Made by a program: the position numbers and the translations under genes. The notes beneath the pieces were generated by a model. It was given only the letters and a program-made list of their open reading frames with translations. It was not told the origin of the DNA and searched no databases. A stretch of DNA of 34,827 nucleotides from Bacteroidia bacterium (GTDB taxonomy: Bacteria; Bacteroidota; Bacteroidia; SpSt-205): contig JANWXY010000015.1 of the NCBI GenBank assembly GCA_025057135.1, positions 1 through 34,827 on the forward strand, written 5' to 3'. This document shows, in pieces, positions 1-10,268 of this stretch (position 1 is the stretch's first letter; every line of letters begins with the position of its first letter).

Positions 1-21
1 CCCCCCCCCCCCCCCCCCCCC
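1..21. repeat. Homopolymer C tract (21 C) at the window edge, followed by a short (CA)n run to about position 30
   Basis: Direct reading of the first 31 bases: C x21 then acacacacat. Confidence 0.95.
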
Positions 22-88
22 ACACACACATAACCTTCCCCAGTAGCACGACAACACTCCCAAACATCCAAACCCCATCCCCTTCAAA

Positions 89-1162
89 TCATAGAGACAA
101 CGAGCCACTACTATGATGACGACTCGCCCCCGTCCATTCCCCTGCTGTGTTATCTAAACCTAAAAACCGCAAAAGGCCCAAAAGTCCGAACCCAATAGCC
201 TCCCGATAATCTACAAGGGCTGAAGGGGCTTCCACATATGATACACCTATTTTATCTGCGGCTGTCCTCAGATGCTCCATCAGAAAGGCATTTTTAGCCC
301 CTCCGCCCGTACAAGTATAAGTCCGAGCCGATGTGCCTACAAGAGCCTTGACGATTTGACGCACAATAGCGATGACAGCCGTGTGCAGTTTATCTTTTGG
401 GGGCGCAGAATGTCTTAGGAAGGGCGCCACAAAATCCCGCTGGACTGTTTCATTATCCAGAGCTTTGGGGGAAGGGGCACGAAAAAAGGCATGTCGCTCA
501 AACTGCTCTATCAACTCAGGTATGAAGATTCCTTCCCGAGCCAGCCTACCCTCAGGGTCATATGAGCAGTCGGGGTTTGCTTGAGTAGCTAATGCATCAA
601 GCAGTTGATTACAAGGAGAGATATCGTACCCCGAGCGGCTGGGTAAATGGGTGATGTTAGCGATGCCACCCAGATTAATCAGCGTCTCATATTCAGAAAA
701 TAGAAGCAAGTCTGCGTTGGGAATAAGGGGGGCACCAGTACCACCGCTGGCCACATCTCTGGCACGCATGTGAGCCACCACTGGTTTGCCGGATAAAACG
801 CGCAGACGCTCAGTGTCTCCCAATCCCCATGTGAGCCCCTTTTCGGGTTCATGAAAGACCGTATGCCCATGCCAAACAATCAGCTCATAAGCAAACTGAG
901 CAAAGTGTCTATTCACCGTCTGGGCGGTCCAGTCTGTATACTGCACACTCAAGCGGAGGAGCTCTTTCCCAGAGGCAGAAGCGCTCTGTCGCAGGAGAAA
1001 CCGCATATTCTGAGGATAGGCGAAGGTTTCAGCTTCAAGCAGAGTATATACCCATCCCGAAGCCCCCCGCCGATAGGAGACGAGAATGGCGGTAACCCCA
1101 TCCGCCGAACTGCCTGCCATTAGAGAAAGTACGCGCCAGCTACCGAAGGATGAGAGACTCAT
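89..1162 (-). CDS. anmK: Anhydro-N-acetylmuramic acid kinase
   Basis: ORF 89..1201; motifs SLMAGSSADGV (GxMSGTSxDG-like ATP site), ETLINLGGIANIT, DISPCNQLLD, CTGGGAKN and C-terminal GEWTGASRHHSSG. Start probably at the internal Met at 1162, since the ORF start lies inside the upstream glycosyltransferase gene. Confidence 0.85.
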   Translation of the reverse strand: MSLSSFGSWRVLSLMAGSSADGVTAILVSYRRGASGWVYTLLEAETFAYPQNMRFLLRQSASASGKELLRLSVQYTDWTAQTVNRHFAQFAYELIVWHGHTVFHEPEKGLTWGLGDTERLRVLSGKPVVAHMRARDVASGGTGAPLIPNADLLLFSEYETLINLGGIANITHLPSRSGYDISPCNQLLDALATQANPDCSYDPEGRLAREGIFIPELIEQFERHAFFRAPSPKALDNETVQRDFVAPFLRHSAPPKDKLHTAVIAIVRQIVKALVGTSARTYTCTGGGAKNAFLMEHLRTAADKIGVSYVEAPSALVDYREAIGFGLLGLLRFLGLDNTAGEWTGASRHHSSGSLSL

Positions 1163-2315
1163 AGAACCTCTGCAAGCGAGGCAGTAATACCTGACGATCA
1201 TATTGAGATTCAGCCAGCTGGCGGGCAGCTCGGCCCATCTGTTCTCGCAAAACTGGGTTATTGTAAAGCGCAGCTAATGCCTCTCTAAATCCTACCGCTG
1301 TCTCCGAGAGGAAAATATCCTGTCCCAACCGATAGGTAAGATTCTCGGCGGCAATGGGCGTGGCTACGATAGCTCGTCCTGTGGCAAAAGCTTCTATTAG
1401 CTTGATGCGAATGCCGCTTCCAGAAAAAAGCGGAGCGATAAATATCTCATGTTCGTGAAAAAATGCCTGTGCATCCTTGACTTCTCCAAGAATATGGGTC
1501 TGAGAGTCAGCGTATTTATAGAGCCAACGGGGCGTATTCCTACCTGCAATAGATAAGTGGGCGTCGGGATGCTGCCGACGAAAGTCTCGCCATACATTTT
1601 CTAAAAACCAAACGATTCCCTGCTGATTGGGAAGCCAGTCTAACCCTCCAATAAAGCCTATACGAGGCGGCTGCTGACCGAGCAGAGGCGCTGAGTATTT
1701 TTTCAAGTCAATGCCAAAAGGAAAAACCTCCACGGTGCCTTGATACCCACTTTGCCGGACAAAGTCCGCCTCCTTTTCTGATATAGGCAGAAGTCCATCG
1801 TATGTATGGAGTATCCGCCGTTCGTAAGCCTCTATACGATGCGCTTGAAGGTAAAAGTACGGACGGAGCATCCACCTTTGCTCAGCTGCGTGACGATACC
1901 AGATTTGTGACTCTATGTTGTGCAGACGATATACCTTGGGGAGCGAAAGCTTCTCTACATAAGGGGTAAGGTAAGGACTCTCCACTTGAATAAGGTTAGG
2001 CTGGAAGCGCTCTATGACTTCACAGAGGATAGCTCCGAATCTATCACTGCGAAACCGCGCCACATGGTACGGCTCCTGAGTAAAAAGGTTTCTGAGAGCC
2101 CCTAAAAGTGTAGGGCGGGTATCTACTTCAACGGCGGTTATGCTGACGGGAGCAGGATAGGTAGGATCATACGGGTGCTTGTATGTACTCATCACAAGCG
2201 CATGTGCCCTCCCTCCCATCGCTTGTACCATTTCCAAGAAGTAGGCATTGCCGATAGCTCCACCATCAGAAGGCGGATAGGGTGATTTAGGTGACAGCTG
2301 GAGGAAACGCAACAT
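1140..2315 (-). CDS. Glycosyltransferase, GT4-like (group 1)
   Basis: 391 aa; YRLHNIESQIWYRHAAE, FPFGIDL, IGFIGGLDWLPNQQGIVWFLENVW, HILGEVKDAQAFF, IAPLFSGSGIRIKLIEAFATGRAIVATPIAAENL. Confidence 0.85.
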   Translation of the reverse strand: MLRFLQLSPKSPYPPSDGGAIGNAYFLEMVQAMGGRAHALVMSTYKHPYDPTYPAPVSITAVEVDTRPTLLGALRNLFTQEPYHVARFRSDRFGAILCEVIERFQPNLIQVESPYLTPYVEKLSLPKVYRLHNIESQIWYRHAAEQRWMLRPYFYLQAHRIEAYERRILHTYDGLLPISEKEADFVRQSGYQGTVEVFPFGIDLKKYSAPLLGQQPPRIGFIGGLDWLPNQQGIVWFLENVWRDFRRQHPDAHLSIAGRNTPRWLYKYADSQTHILGEVKDAQAFFHEHEIFIAPLFSGSGIRIKLIEAFATGRAIVATPIAAENLTYRLGQDIFLSETAVGFREALAALYNNPVLREQMGRAARQLAESQYDRQVLLPRLQRFYESLILR

Positions 2316-2380
2316 GCACTTAAAAAAGAGATTGAACCGTTTTACCAGCTATGGGAGGCATTTTTTATGTAGCGAAATAG

Positions 2381-2452
2381 AGCCCCCTGACGGATTTGAA
2401 CCGCCGACCTACTGATTACAAATCAGTTGCTCTACCGCTGAGCTAAGGGGGC
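2381..2452 (-). tRNA. tRNA-Thr (anticodon TGT)
   Basis: Reverse complement GCCCCCTTAGCTCAGCGGTAGAGCAACTGATTTGTAATCAGTAGGTCGGCGGTTCAAATCCGTCAGGGGGCT folds as a cloverleaf: 7-bp acceptor stem GCCCCCT/AGGGGGC, CTGATTTGTAATCAG anticodon arm, GGTTCAAATCC T-arm. CCA is not encoded. Confidence 0.96.
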
Positions 2453-2461
2453 GCGAGAGTG

Positions 2462-2469
2462 CAAAGCTA
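2462..2469 (-). promoter_or_regulatory. Bacteroidota -7 promoter motif TAGCTTTG (TAnnTTTG) upstream of tRNA-Thr
   Basis: Plus strand caaagcta; 9 bp upstream of the mature tRNA 5' end. No TTG seen at the -33 position. Confidence 0.6.
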
Positions 2470-2475
2470 AGTACT

Positions 2476-2898
2476 TCACTTCTGACGACGGCGACGGCGA
2501 GTGCCCTTGGTACGAGACAGAGACTCACCGGCCAGATAAGGATTGAAATCCACCAGCTCTATCATCGCCATCTCAGCACCATCGCCATGGCGCGGCCCCA
2601 ACTTGAGTATCCGAGTATAACCGCCAGGCCTCTGCATCACAGCCGGAGCGATAGTGCTATACAACTCTCGGATAGCACTTTTCTGCTGAAGATATTTGAA
2701 GAGGATTCGGCGATTATGCGTAGTATCTACTTTAGCCCGCGTGATAAGGGGTTCTATAAATCGACGCAGAGCCTTAGCTTTTGCAAGCGTAGTAATGAGC
2801 CGTTTATGCTGGATGAGAGAAAGGGATAGATTGCGCAAGAGAGCCTTGCGATGGGAGGCCTTTCGTCCAAGATTATTGATAGTATCTCCGTGACGCAT
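2476..2898 (-). CDS. rplQ: 50S ribosomal protein L17
   Basis: [53 protein letters not shown]; follows rpoA. Confidence 0.98.
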   Translation of the reverse strand: MRHGDTINNLGRKASHRKALLRNLSLSLIQHKRLITTLAKAKALRRFIEPLITRAKVDTTHNRRILFKYLQQKSAIRELYSTIAPAVMQRPGGYTRILKLGPRHGDGAEMAMIELVDFNPYLAGESLSRTKGTRRRRRQK

Positions 2899-2901
2899 AG
2901 A

Positions 2902-3909
2902 TTATTTCATTGAATGGGCTTTATAAGCTGAAACATCCATGCCGAGGCGCAAGTTCATCTTAGCGAGGTAGGTCTCTAACTTTTCTAAGCTTTCCCGCCC
3001 GATACCTCGGTAATGCTCTAAATCTTTGGGCTGAAGTTGAACAAGGTCTATTAGCCGAGTTATGCCTGCATTCTTCAGCGAGCTAAACCCCGTTGCAGTC
3101 AAACCCAACTCCACATCCTCTAACGGTGTAAGAAGCAAACGCAGCATCTCGGGATTAGGCTCTGTGGACTTAAAAGTAGAAGGAAGGGCAAAAGCCTTGC
3201 CCGCGCCACCTCTGAACAGCCGACTAAAGTGTTCCAGTAAGATATTCGTAGCTGACTCCAAGGCTTCTCTGGGCGTTACATTGCCCTTAGTTTCAATCTC
3301 TAAAATCAGCTGCTCATAGTCGGCCCGTTCTCGATAGAGGATAGTCTCCACCCGTGGTACAACCCGCAGTACAGGCGAAAAGCTCGTATCCAGAACGATT
3401 TCGTGCAAGTCTATTTTGCCACGCAAAAGGGCCTTATTCTCTTCCGCGAGACGATAGCCTCGTCCTTTGGCGATTCCGAGCTCCATCTGAACGACCGCCG
3501 ACTTATCTAAGTTCATGATGACCAGGTCTGGGTTGGCTATCTCGTAAGCAGGGGTTTGCTGCGCAATATCGCCTGCGGTAAAGACTTCTTTATTGCGGAT
3601 CTCCACGAAAATTCGCTCTGGTGCATCTTCTATGGTAGGACGGAGCGCTACTTTTTTGAGACTGAGGACAATATCTACCACATCTTCCATGACCCCCTCT
3701 ATAGCGCTAAACTCGTGAGGGATGCCGGGCACTTTGAGCGTCGCTATCGCATATCCCTCTATGGAAGAGAGTAGAACCCGACGGAGCGCATTTCCTATGG
3801 TGATTCCATATCCTGGCTCCAAGGGGCGGAATATGTATTTGCCGAAATAGCGATTTTCTTCCGCCACCTCAAATGTATCTGGTAAAACTAAAGGTGCCGT
3901 GAGCTGCAT
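2902..3909 (-). CDS. rpoA: DNA-directed RNA polymerase subunit alpha
   Basis: NRYFGKYIFRPLEPGYGITIGNALRRVLLSSIEGYA; alpha-CTD helix-hairpin-helix at the C-terminus. Confidence 0.99.
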   Translation of the reverse strand: MQLTAPLVLPDTFEVAEENRYFGKYIFRPLEPGYGITIGNALRRVLLSSIEGYAIATLKVPGIPHEFSAIEGVMEDVVDIVLSLKKVALRPTIEDAPERIFVEIRNKEVFTAGDIAQQTPAYEIANPDLVIMNLDKSAVVQMELGIAKGRGYRLAEENKALLRGKIDLHEIVLDTSFSPVLRVVPRVETILYRERADYEQLILEIETKGNVTPREALESATNILLEHFSRLFRGGAGKAFALPSTFKSTEPNPEMLRLLLTPLEDVELGLTATGFSSLKNAGITRLIDLVQLQPKDLEHYRGIGRESLEKLETYLAKMNLRLGMDVSAYKAHSMK

Positions 3910-3917
3910 ATGTCGGA

Positions 3918-4523
3918 TTATTTAGAGTATAGCTCAACTATGAGACGCTCTTGAATGTTTTCGGGTATCTCAGCCCGGGGAGGAACATAGAGGAAGGTGC
4001 CTGCATATTCGGACTTACGGACCTCTATCCACGGATACTTAGAACGGCTACTTTCTAAGGTTTTTTGGAAGGCTTGAACTTGCTGGGCTTTGGGGCTGAG
4101 AGATATGACATTCCCGGGGGATACTAAATAGGAAGGGATATTTACAGGGCGTCCATTGACGAGGATGTGGCCATGTGAGACGAGCTGGCGAGCAGCTGGG
4201 CGGGTGCGAGCGAAACCCATCCGATAAACCACATTATCCAGTCGGCGCTCTAAGAGCTGGAGGAGATTTTCGCCTGTATTTCCCTTCATTCGGGCAGCTT
4301 TCTCAAAGAAACGGCGAAACTGTCGCTCTAATAAGCCGTAAATAGCTTTGGCCTTTTGCTTCTCCATAAGCTGGCGCCCATATTCGCTGAGCTTACCTCC
4401 TCGCTTGAAGCGACCATGAATGCCGGGGGGATAACTTTTGCGACTAAGCGTTCGAGATGCCCCAAATATCGGCTCGCCGAAGCGCCGAGAAATACGAAGT
4501 CTAGGTCCTGTATAGCGTGCCAT
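3918..4523 (-). CDS. rpsD: 30S ribosomal protein S4
   Basis: [62 protein letters not shown]4 domain. Confidence 0.99.
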   Translation of the reverse strand: MARYTGPRLRISRRFGEPIFGASRTLSRKSYPPGIHGRFKRGGKLSEYGRQLMEKQKAKAIYGLLERQFRRFFEKAARMKGNTGENLLQLLERRLDNVVYRMGFARTRPAARQLVSHGHILVNGRPVNIPSYLVSPGNVISLSPKAQQVQAFQKTLESSRSKYPWIEVRKSEYAGTFLYVPPRAEIPENIQERLIVELYSK

Positions 4524-4525
4524 AC

Positions 4526-4918
4526 TTATACGCGTCTGGGTTTAGGAGGACGACACCCATTGTGTGGAATAGGCGTGATGTCTCTAATGGTGCGAACGTG
4601 GATACCACTCGCTTCTATCGCGAGCAGAGCGGCTTCACGTCCTGACCCTGTGCCCTTGAGAGAAGCATCCACCGTACGCAAACCTGCTTCATAAGCTACC
4701 TTTGCGGCATCCTGGGCTGCAATCTGGCCAGCATAGGGGGTATTCTTCTTAGAGCCACGAAAGCCGACTTTCCCAGCCGAACTCCAGGAAATAACATTCC
4801 CACTGGCATCAGTGAAGGTGATGATGATATTATTGAAAGTGGCCTGAATATAAACCCGCCCCTCCGGAGCGACCTTAATCTTTTTTCTGGCTCGTCCCTT
4901 TTTATCAGTAGAAGACAT
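4526..4918 (-). CDS. rpsK: 30S ribosomal protein S11
   Basis: [65 protein letters not shown]. Confidence 0.99.
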   Translation of the reverse strand: MSSTDKKGRARKKIKVAPEGRVYIQATFNNIIITFTDASGNVISWSSAGKVGFRGSKKNTPYAGQIAAQDAAKVAYEAGLRTVDASLKGTGSGREAALLAIEASGIHVRTIRDITPIPHNGCRPPKPRRV

Positions 4919-4924
4919 AGGCTA

Positions 4925-5305
4925 TTATTTCTTTGGTGCTTTCTTCTTTCCTGCGACGGTTTTACGCTTACCTTTTCGCGTACGAGCATTGGTACGAGTG
5001 CGCTGCCCTCTCACAGGCAAACCTGCTTTGTGTCGCATGCCTCTATAAGAGCCAATTTCCACCAGCCGACGAATATTCATCTGAATCTCCGCCCGCAGTT
5101 GCCCTTCTACTGTGTAGCCTTGTTCTATGACAGAGCGTACGCGGCTCACTTCTTCTTCGGTCCATTCAGAGACACGCTTCCGAGGGTCTATTTTAGCCTG
5201 AACCAGAACATCCCAAGCATTGCTGCGGCCAATACCATAGATATACCGCAGAGCTATAAATCCTGGTTTATTCCTCGGTAAATCTACTCCAGCAACACGA
5301 GCCAT
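4925..5305 (-). CDS. rpsM: 30S ribosomal protein S13
   Basis: [61 protein letters not shown]. Confidence 0.99.
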   Translation of the reverse strand: MARVAGVDLPRNKPGFIALRYIYGIGRSNAWDVLVQAKIDPRKRVSEWTEEEVSRVRSVIEQGYTVEGQLRAEIQMNIRRLVEIGSYRGMRHKAGLPVRGQRTRTNARTRKGKRKTVAGKKKAPKK

Positions 5306-5306
5306 A

Positions 5307-5423
5307 TTACCCTTGACGCTGTTTGAGCTTAGGGTTCTTCTTGTTGATGATATAAATGCGTCCCTTTCGGCGGACGACGATACATTCTGGACTGCGCTTG
5401 CGCACGGAAGCCTTCACTTTCAT
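5307..5423 (-). CDS. rpmJ: 50S ribosomal protein L36, zinc-free type
   Basis: Not in the ORF track (38 aa). Manual translation of the reverse complement: [38 protein letters not shown]. Confidence 0.97.
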   Translation of the reverse strand: MKVKASVRKRSPECIVVRRKGRIYIINKKNPKLKQRQG

Positions 5424-5430
5424 AAGCGTA

Positions 5431-5649
5431 TCATTTATATCTGTAAATAATGCGTCCTTTCGTGAGGTCATAAGGCGATATCTCCACAGTAACCTTATCC
5501 CCGGGAAAAATCCGGATAAAGTGCTTGCGCATTTTGCCTGAGATATGCGCCAAAATCAAATGACCATTTTCTAATCGTACCCGAAACATAGCGTTGGGGA
5601 GAGATTCTTCTATCGTCCCGTCCAATCTGATGAAATCTTCCTTAGACAT
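5431..5649 (-). CDS. infA: Translation initiation factor IF-1
   Basis: From internal Met: [72 protein letters not shown]; the 9-residue ORF extension upstream lies within map. Confidence 0.97.
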   Translation of the reverse strand: MSKEDFIRLDGTIEESLPNAMFRVRLENGHLILAHISGKMRKHFIRIFPGDKVTVEISPYDLTKGRIIYRYK

Positions 5650-6451
5650 GGACCAAAGATTTTTTGATGGGTTCAAAGGAGGTCAGAATCTGAGCCTGTC
5701 CTCGGCGTACCACCACAGTGTGTTCGAAATGTGCCGCCAGGGAGCCATCTCTGGTGCATACAGCCCATCCGTCGGGGCCTCTACGAACTCGCCGAGACCC
5801 CATCTGTACCATGGGCTCAATCGCAATGACTAAGTTATCCGGAAGCCTAAATCCTTTACCCGGCTTCCCCACATTGGGTATATCTGGCGGCATGTGCATG
5901 GCTTCTCCCACTCCGTGTCCTGTAAGCTGTTCTGAAACCGCAAAATTATAGCTTTTTACGTACTCAAAGATGCTATGACCGATATCACCCGTGTAAGCAC
6001 CAACTTTGGCTTGGCTAATGCCTCGGTAAAGGGCTTCTTCAGTAACCTTCAAGAGCTTATAGGCCTGAGGGGAGATGTTGCCTACCGGAAAAGTATAAGC
6101 CATATCTGCATGAAAGCCTTTCAGTCGCACGCCACAGTCTATGCTGACAATTTGCCCTTCCTGTAAGTAGCGAGATGAAGAAGGCAGTCCATGAACAATC
6201 TCCTCATTTATAGACACACAGAGCGTATATGGATATGACGTATCCTCAAAAGGGGGCTGATATCCTTTGAATGCAGGCTCAGCACCTTCACGACGAATGA
6301 ACTCCTCAGCTATATCGTCTAACTCCGCCGTAGTAATACCTGGCACGATATACGAAGCTAAATACCCAAACATCCGACTCAGAATATCGGATGCTGCTGC
6401 GATGATTTTGATCTGCTCTTCAGAATATATCGGCCACCCCTCGTACTTCAT
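5642..6451 (-). CDS. map: Type I methionyl aminopeptidase
   Basis: [67 protein letters not shown]. Confidence 0.98.
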   Translation of the reverse strand: MKYEGWPIYSEEQIKIIAAASDILSRMFGYLASYIVPGITTAELDDIAEEFIRREGAEPAFKGYQPPFEDTSYPYTLCVSINEEIVHGLPSSSRYLQEGQIVSIDCGVRLKGFHADMAYTFPVGNISPQAYKLLKVTEEALYRGISQAKVGAYTGDIGHSIFEYVKSYNFAVSEQLTGHGVGEAMHMPPDIPNVGKPGKGFRLPDNLVIAIEPMVQMGSRRVRRGPDGWAVCTRDGSLAAHFEHTVVVRRGQAQILTSFEPIKKSLVHV

Positions 6452-7788
6452 AGTGCTGGAGCTGTAACGCTACGCCCTCTAATACGGCCAGTTTTCATGA
6501 GCCCTTCGTAATGACGCATTAGCAGAAAGCTTTCTATCTGCTGGAGAGTGTCCAGCACTACACCTATCATGATGAGAATGGTCGTCCCTCCAAAAAACTG
6601 GGCAAACTGATTGGAGACCCCAGCCAATCGTACAAAAGCAGGCAAAATGGCCACACCAGCCAAGGCAAAAGCCCCAGGTAGAGTAATCCGAGTCAGAACC
6701 GCATCTATGTAGTCAGCTGTGGGTTTCCCTGGTTTGATGCCGGGAATATATCCCCCAGCCCTTTTGAGCTGCTCTGCAATGTCTCTCGGGTTGATAGCGA
6801 TAGCGGTGTAAAAGTAGGTGAAGAGTACGATAAGGATCACAAACAAAAAGTTATACGCAAAGCTGGTGTAATCGGCGAACCAGCTCCCAGTAGAGAGCCA
6901 GAAATCACTTTCGGGAAAGTACTGTGCGATCGTAGCAGGCAAAAACATGAGAGACTGGGCAAAAATTATTGGCATGACACCAGCCGAGGTCAGCTTTAGA
7001 GGGATATGACTCGTAGAAGATACGCCCCCCATTCCCATTGGATACCTTCCACCCGCCATCTGACGCGCATAATGGACCGGAATCTTCCGTACCGCCTGCT
7101 GAAGCAGGACCACCGCTCCAATCACTACCATCAAAGCCAGTACTTCTATGTAGAAAACCATCGGCGGATTAGATGTGGCCTCGTTGAGGAGCGCCGGCGG
7201 AAGCTCCGCCACTATGCCAATAGCAATAATCAGGGAGCTACCATTACCCAGCCCTTTGTCCGTGATCTTATCCGCCATCCAAACTAGAAACATCGTTCCC
7301 GCCAACATGCATAGCAGAGAGGTGATGGTAAAAGTCGTAGGCGACATAGTGATGGCAGAGGCGTACTGAGTGCGCAGATTGACCAGATAGCCCGTGCCTT
7401 GGACGAGAACGACGCCAACGGTCAGAAGTTTAGTGTATTGATTGAGTCGGCGAGTGCCACTTTCTCCCTCTTTTTGGAGCTTCTGTAAAGAAGGAACAGC
7501 TGTGGCTAAAAGCTGAATGATGATGGAAGCGGAGATATAGGGCATGATGCCCAGAGCCAAGATAGCACCCCGAGAAAAGGCCCCGCCAACAAAAGCATTT
7601 AGCATTCCCAATATACCTGTACCCTGCGTCCGAGCAAACTCTTCTGATAGTACCTGCGAGTCTATACCTGGCAGAACGATAAAAGAGGCAGCCCGATAAA
7701 TAGCCAAAAGAACCAGCGTGAATAAAATCCGCTCTCGGAGCTCTGGTACGCTAAATATATTGCGCAGGGTCTGTATGAGCCCTTTCAT
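6448..7788 (-). CDS. secY: Preprotein translocase subunit SecY
   Basis: Multi-TM; LGIMPYISASIIIQLLATAVPSLQKLQKEGESGTRRLNQYTK; GIKPGKPTADYIDAVLTRITLPGA. Confidence 0.99.
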   Translation of the reverse strand: MKGLIQTLRNIFSVPELRERILFTLVLLAIYRAASFIVLPGIDSQVLSEEFARTQGTGILGMLNAFVGGAFSRGAILALGIMPYISASIIIQLLATAVPSLQKLQKEGESGTRRLNQYTKLLTVGVVLVQGTGYLVNLRTQYASAITMSPTTFTITSLLCMLAGTMFLVWMADKITDKGLGNGSSLIIAIGIVAELPPALLNEATSNPPMVFYIEVLALMVVIGAVVLLQQAVRKIPVHYARQMAGGRYPMGMGGVSSTSHIPLKLTSAGVMPIIFAQSLMFLPATIAQYFPESDFWLSTGSWFADYTSFAYNFLFVILIVLFTYFYTAIAINPRDIAEQLKRAGGYIPGIKPGKPTADYIDAVLTRITLPGAFALAGVAILPAFVRLAGVSNQFAQFFGGTTILIMIGVVLDTLQQIESFLLMRHYEGLMKTGRIRGRSVTAPAL

Positions 7789-8246
7789 GAAGATAAAGAT
7801 ACGACCTTTCCGCCGACTTGCTCTATTGCAGCTTGGGCAGCAGCGCTAAACTTATGAGCTTTGATGGTAACTGCCCGAACAAGCTCGCCGCGAGCAAGGA
7901 TTTTGATAGGCATCCCTGCACGAACGACACCCTGCGCATAAAGCCATTCAGGCGTTATTTCATCTAAGTCAGGGTGGGCTTGCAGGATAGTAGATATCCG
8001 CTCCAAGTTCAAAGGAAAGTATGCCACTCGGAAGGGATTCTTGAAGCCAAACTTAGGGATGCGACGCTGATAGGGCATTTGTCCCCCTTCAAACCCTCGC
8101 TTGACGCGATAGCCAGAGCGAGATTGGTCCCCTTTGTGACCGCGAGTAGATGTGCCGCCATGACCACTGCCTTCACCGCGGCCGACACGCTTCTTCTTGT
8201 GCACAGCACCAGAGGCAGGACGTAAACTATGTAAGATGCTACTCAT
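7785..8246 (-). CDS. rplO: 50S ribosomal protein L15
   Basis: LRPASGAVHKKKRVGRGEGSGHGGTSTRGHKGDQSRSGYRVKRGFEGGQMPYQRRIPKFGF. Confidence 0.99.
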   Translation of the reverse strand: MSSILHSLRPASGAVHKKKRVGRGEGSGHGGTSTRGHKGDQSRSGYRVKRGFEGGQMPYQRRIPKFGFKNPFRVAYFPLNLERISTILQAHPDLDEITPEWLYAQGVVRAGMPIKILARGELVRAVTIKAHKFSAAAQAAIEQVGGKVVSLSS

Positions 8247-8422
8247 GATACCAGTTCTATTTTGACAAGGTGGCTGACTTTGCGGAGCATACCGATAATA
8301 GCTGGATTGACTTCCTTTTCAACAGCGTGCATACGGCGGCGTAATCCAAGCGCCCGCAGCGTTTCTTTCTGCCTACGAGGACAATCTATACTACTGCGCA
8401 CCTGCGTTACTCGTACTCGCAT
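8243..8422 (-). CDS. rpmD: 50S ribosomal protein L30
   Basis: From internal Met: [59 protein letters not shown]. Confidence 0.95.
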   Translation of the reverse strand: MRVRVTQVRSSIDCPRRQKETLRALGLRRRMHAVEKEVNPAIIGMLRKVSHLVKIELVS

Positions 8423-8939
8423 CGCTGATTTCATAGGTTCCGTGAAAAACTTTTTGAAGTGATATGTTGCGTCTATGAGCTATGGAGGCCGCATCCTCCA
8501 GCTCCATAAGAGCTTTGAATGTAGCCCGGACGACATTGTGAGGATTAGAAGAGCCGATAACTTTAGCCAGAACATCCTGCACGCCCAGCACCTCCAAAAC
8601 GGCACGGACAGCCCCTCCCGCAATCAAACCTGTCCCAGGCGCCGCAGGTCGTAGAATAAGCCGTGTAGCTTCATACTTGACAGAGACGGTGTGGGGAATA
8701 GTCGTGCGTCGAAGAGGTATGCGGTAAAGATTCTTTTTCGCAGCCTCTATACCCTTAGCGATAGCGATATTAGCCTCAGCCGCCTTCCCCAAGCCGAAGC
8801 CAACGACGCCTTGCCTGTCGCCCACGACCACTAATGCAGCAAATCCAAACCGACGCCCCCCTTTGACCACTTTGGAGGTTCGGTTGAGCCAGACGAGGCG
8901 GTCTTCCAAAGCCTCTTTTGACATTACACGCTTAGCCAT
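8391..8939 (-). CDS. rpsE: 30S ribosomal protein S5
   Basis: [86 protein letters not shown]. Confidence 0.99.
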   Translation of the reverse strand: MAKRVMSKEALEDRLVWLNRTSKVVKGGRRFGFAALVVVGDRQGVVGFGLGKAAEANIAIAKGIEAAKKNLYRIPLRRTTIPHTVSVKYEATRLILRPAAPGTGLIAGGAVRAVLEVLGVQDVLAKVIGSSNPHNVVRATFKALMELEDAASIAHRRNISLQKVFHGTYEISDASTSNAGAQ

Positions 8940-8942
8940 AGA

Positions 8943-9302
8943 CTAAAAAATTAATCCTCCTTCTCTTGCGCCTTCTGCCAAGGCGCGAACGTTTCCATGA
9001 TACTGGTAACCATTTCGGTCAAAAACCACTTTTTGTATTCCCGCGGCTTTTGCCCGCTCTGCTAGCTTCTGTCCGACGATACGACTGCGCTCCAGAGGAC
9101 GAGCCCCAGCTGACTGAACCTCGGGCTCTCTGGAACTAGCTGAGACCAGCGTGCGTCCCTTGGTATCGTCTATAAGCTGAGCATAGATGTATTTATTGCT
9201 ACGAAACACGGAAAGCCGCGGACGCTCAGGCGTACCAAAGACCTTTTTGCGTATGCGGCGCTTAATCCGAAAGCGACGATATGCTTTGACTTCTACTTGC
9301 AT
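8943..9302 (-). CDS. rplR: 50S ribosomal protein L18
   Basis: [68 protein letters not shown]. Confidence 0.98.
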   Translation of the reverse strand: MQVEVKAYRRFRIKRRIRKKVFGTPERPRLSVFRSNKYIYAQLIDDTKGRTLVSASSREPEVQSAGARPLERSRIVGQKLAERAKAAGIQKVVFDRNGYQYHGNVRALAEGAREGGLIF

Positions 9303-9309
9303 GACTCAC

Positions 9310-9873
9310 CTATTTTTTGCCTTTACCTTTCGCTTTTCCAGCCTTGAGCTTGATCACTTCATCTGAATAACGAATCCCCTTGCCTTTGTAGGGGTCAGGG
9401 GGACGCAGACTGCGCAACATCGCTGCTACCTGCCCGATCAGCTGCTTATCTGTGCTTTCCAAAACAATGCGTAAGTTCTGACCCCGCTCTTGTACGATCT
9501 GAGCTTTTATACCTGCGGGCAAAACAAATGCGATATCGTGAGAATACCCCAAAGTCAGAATGAGCACATCACTCCCCTTAAGCTCCGCTTTGTAGCCGAT
9601 GCCCACGACCTCCAGTACCTTTTGGAAGCCCTGTGAAGCCCCTATAATAGCGTTCTGAATGAGTGCCCGATAGGTCCCATGAAGAGCGCGGTCACTCTTC
9701 TCATCGCTTGGACGCGTGAGGATGAGAAAGCCATTATCTTGACTCACCGAAAAACCCTCGGGAAGGCGTATGGAGTGAGTGCCTTTGGCCCCTTGAAGGG
9801 TGAGTAGAGGGGACTGCCAGCTTACCTTGACCCCAGCAGGAATGGGAATAGGTTTCTTTCCAACGCGAGACAT
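9310..9873 (-). CDS. rplF: 50S ribosomal protein L6
   Basis: MSRVGKKPIPIPAGV; EVVGIGYKAELKGSDVLILTLGYSH; RPPDPYKGKGIRYSDEVIKLKAGKAKGKGKK. Confidence 0.99.
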   Translation of the reverse strand: MSRVGKKPIPIPAGVKVSWQSPLLTLQGAKGTHSIRLPEGFSVSQDNGFLILTRPSDEKSDRALHGTYRALIQNAIIGASQGFQKVLEVVGIGYKAELKGSDVLILTLGYSHDIAFVLPAGIKAQIVQERGQNLRIVLESTDKQLIGQVAAMLRSLRPPDPYKGKGIRYSDEVIKLKAGKAKGKGKK

Positions 9874-9876
9874 AAG

Positions 9877-10266
9877 CTATCGAACGAAGCAGAGAATTTC
9901 GCCACCGACATTTTGACGGCGGGCTTCTTTGTCAGTCATGATACCTTTGGAGGTAGAAATAATGGCGATCCCGAGACCATTGGCTACTTCGGGTAGCTTC
10001 GCAGCGGAAGCGTATAAACGACGACCCGGCTTGCTCACTCGGGTCACCTCCCGAAGAGCGGGACTCTGACGCGGACCATACCTCAGGAGTACTCGTAAAA
10101 AGCGCTTTTGACCGTCTTCTACGACTTGGTAATCCTCAATGTAGCCCTGCTCCTTTAGGATACGGGCAATCTCTGTCCGAACAAAAGACGCCTGCACCTG
10201 TATCGTGGGATGATGCGCTTGATAGGCATTACGCAGGCGTGTCAAAAAATCTCCGATGGTATCCAT
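9877..10266 (-). CDS. rpsH: 30S ribosomal protein S8
   Basis: DTIGDFLTRLRNAYQAHHPTIQV; VSKPGRRLYASAAKLPEVANGLGIAIISTSKGIMTDKEARRQNVGGEILCFV. Confidence 0.99.
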   Translation of the reverse strand: MDTIGDFLTRLRNAYQAHHPTIQVQASFVRTEIARILKEQGYIEDYQVVEDGQKRFLRVLLRYGPRQSPALREVTRVSKPGRRLYASAAKLPEVANGLGIAIISTSKGIMTDKEARRQNVGGEILCFVR

Positions 10267-10268
10267 AT

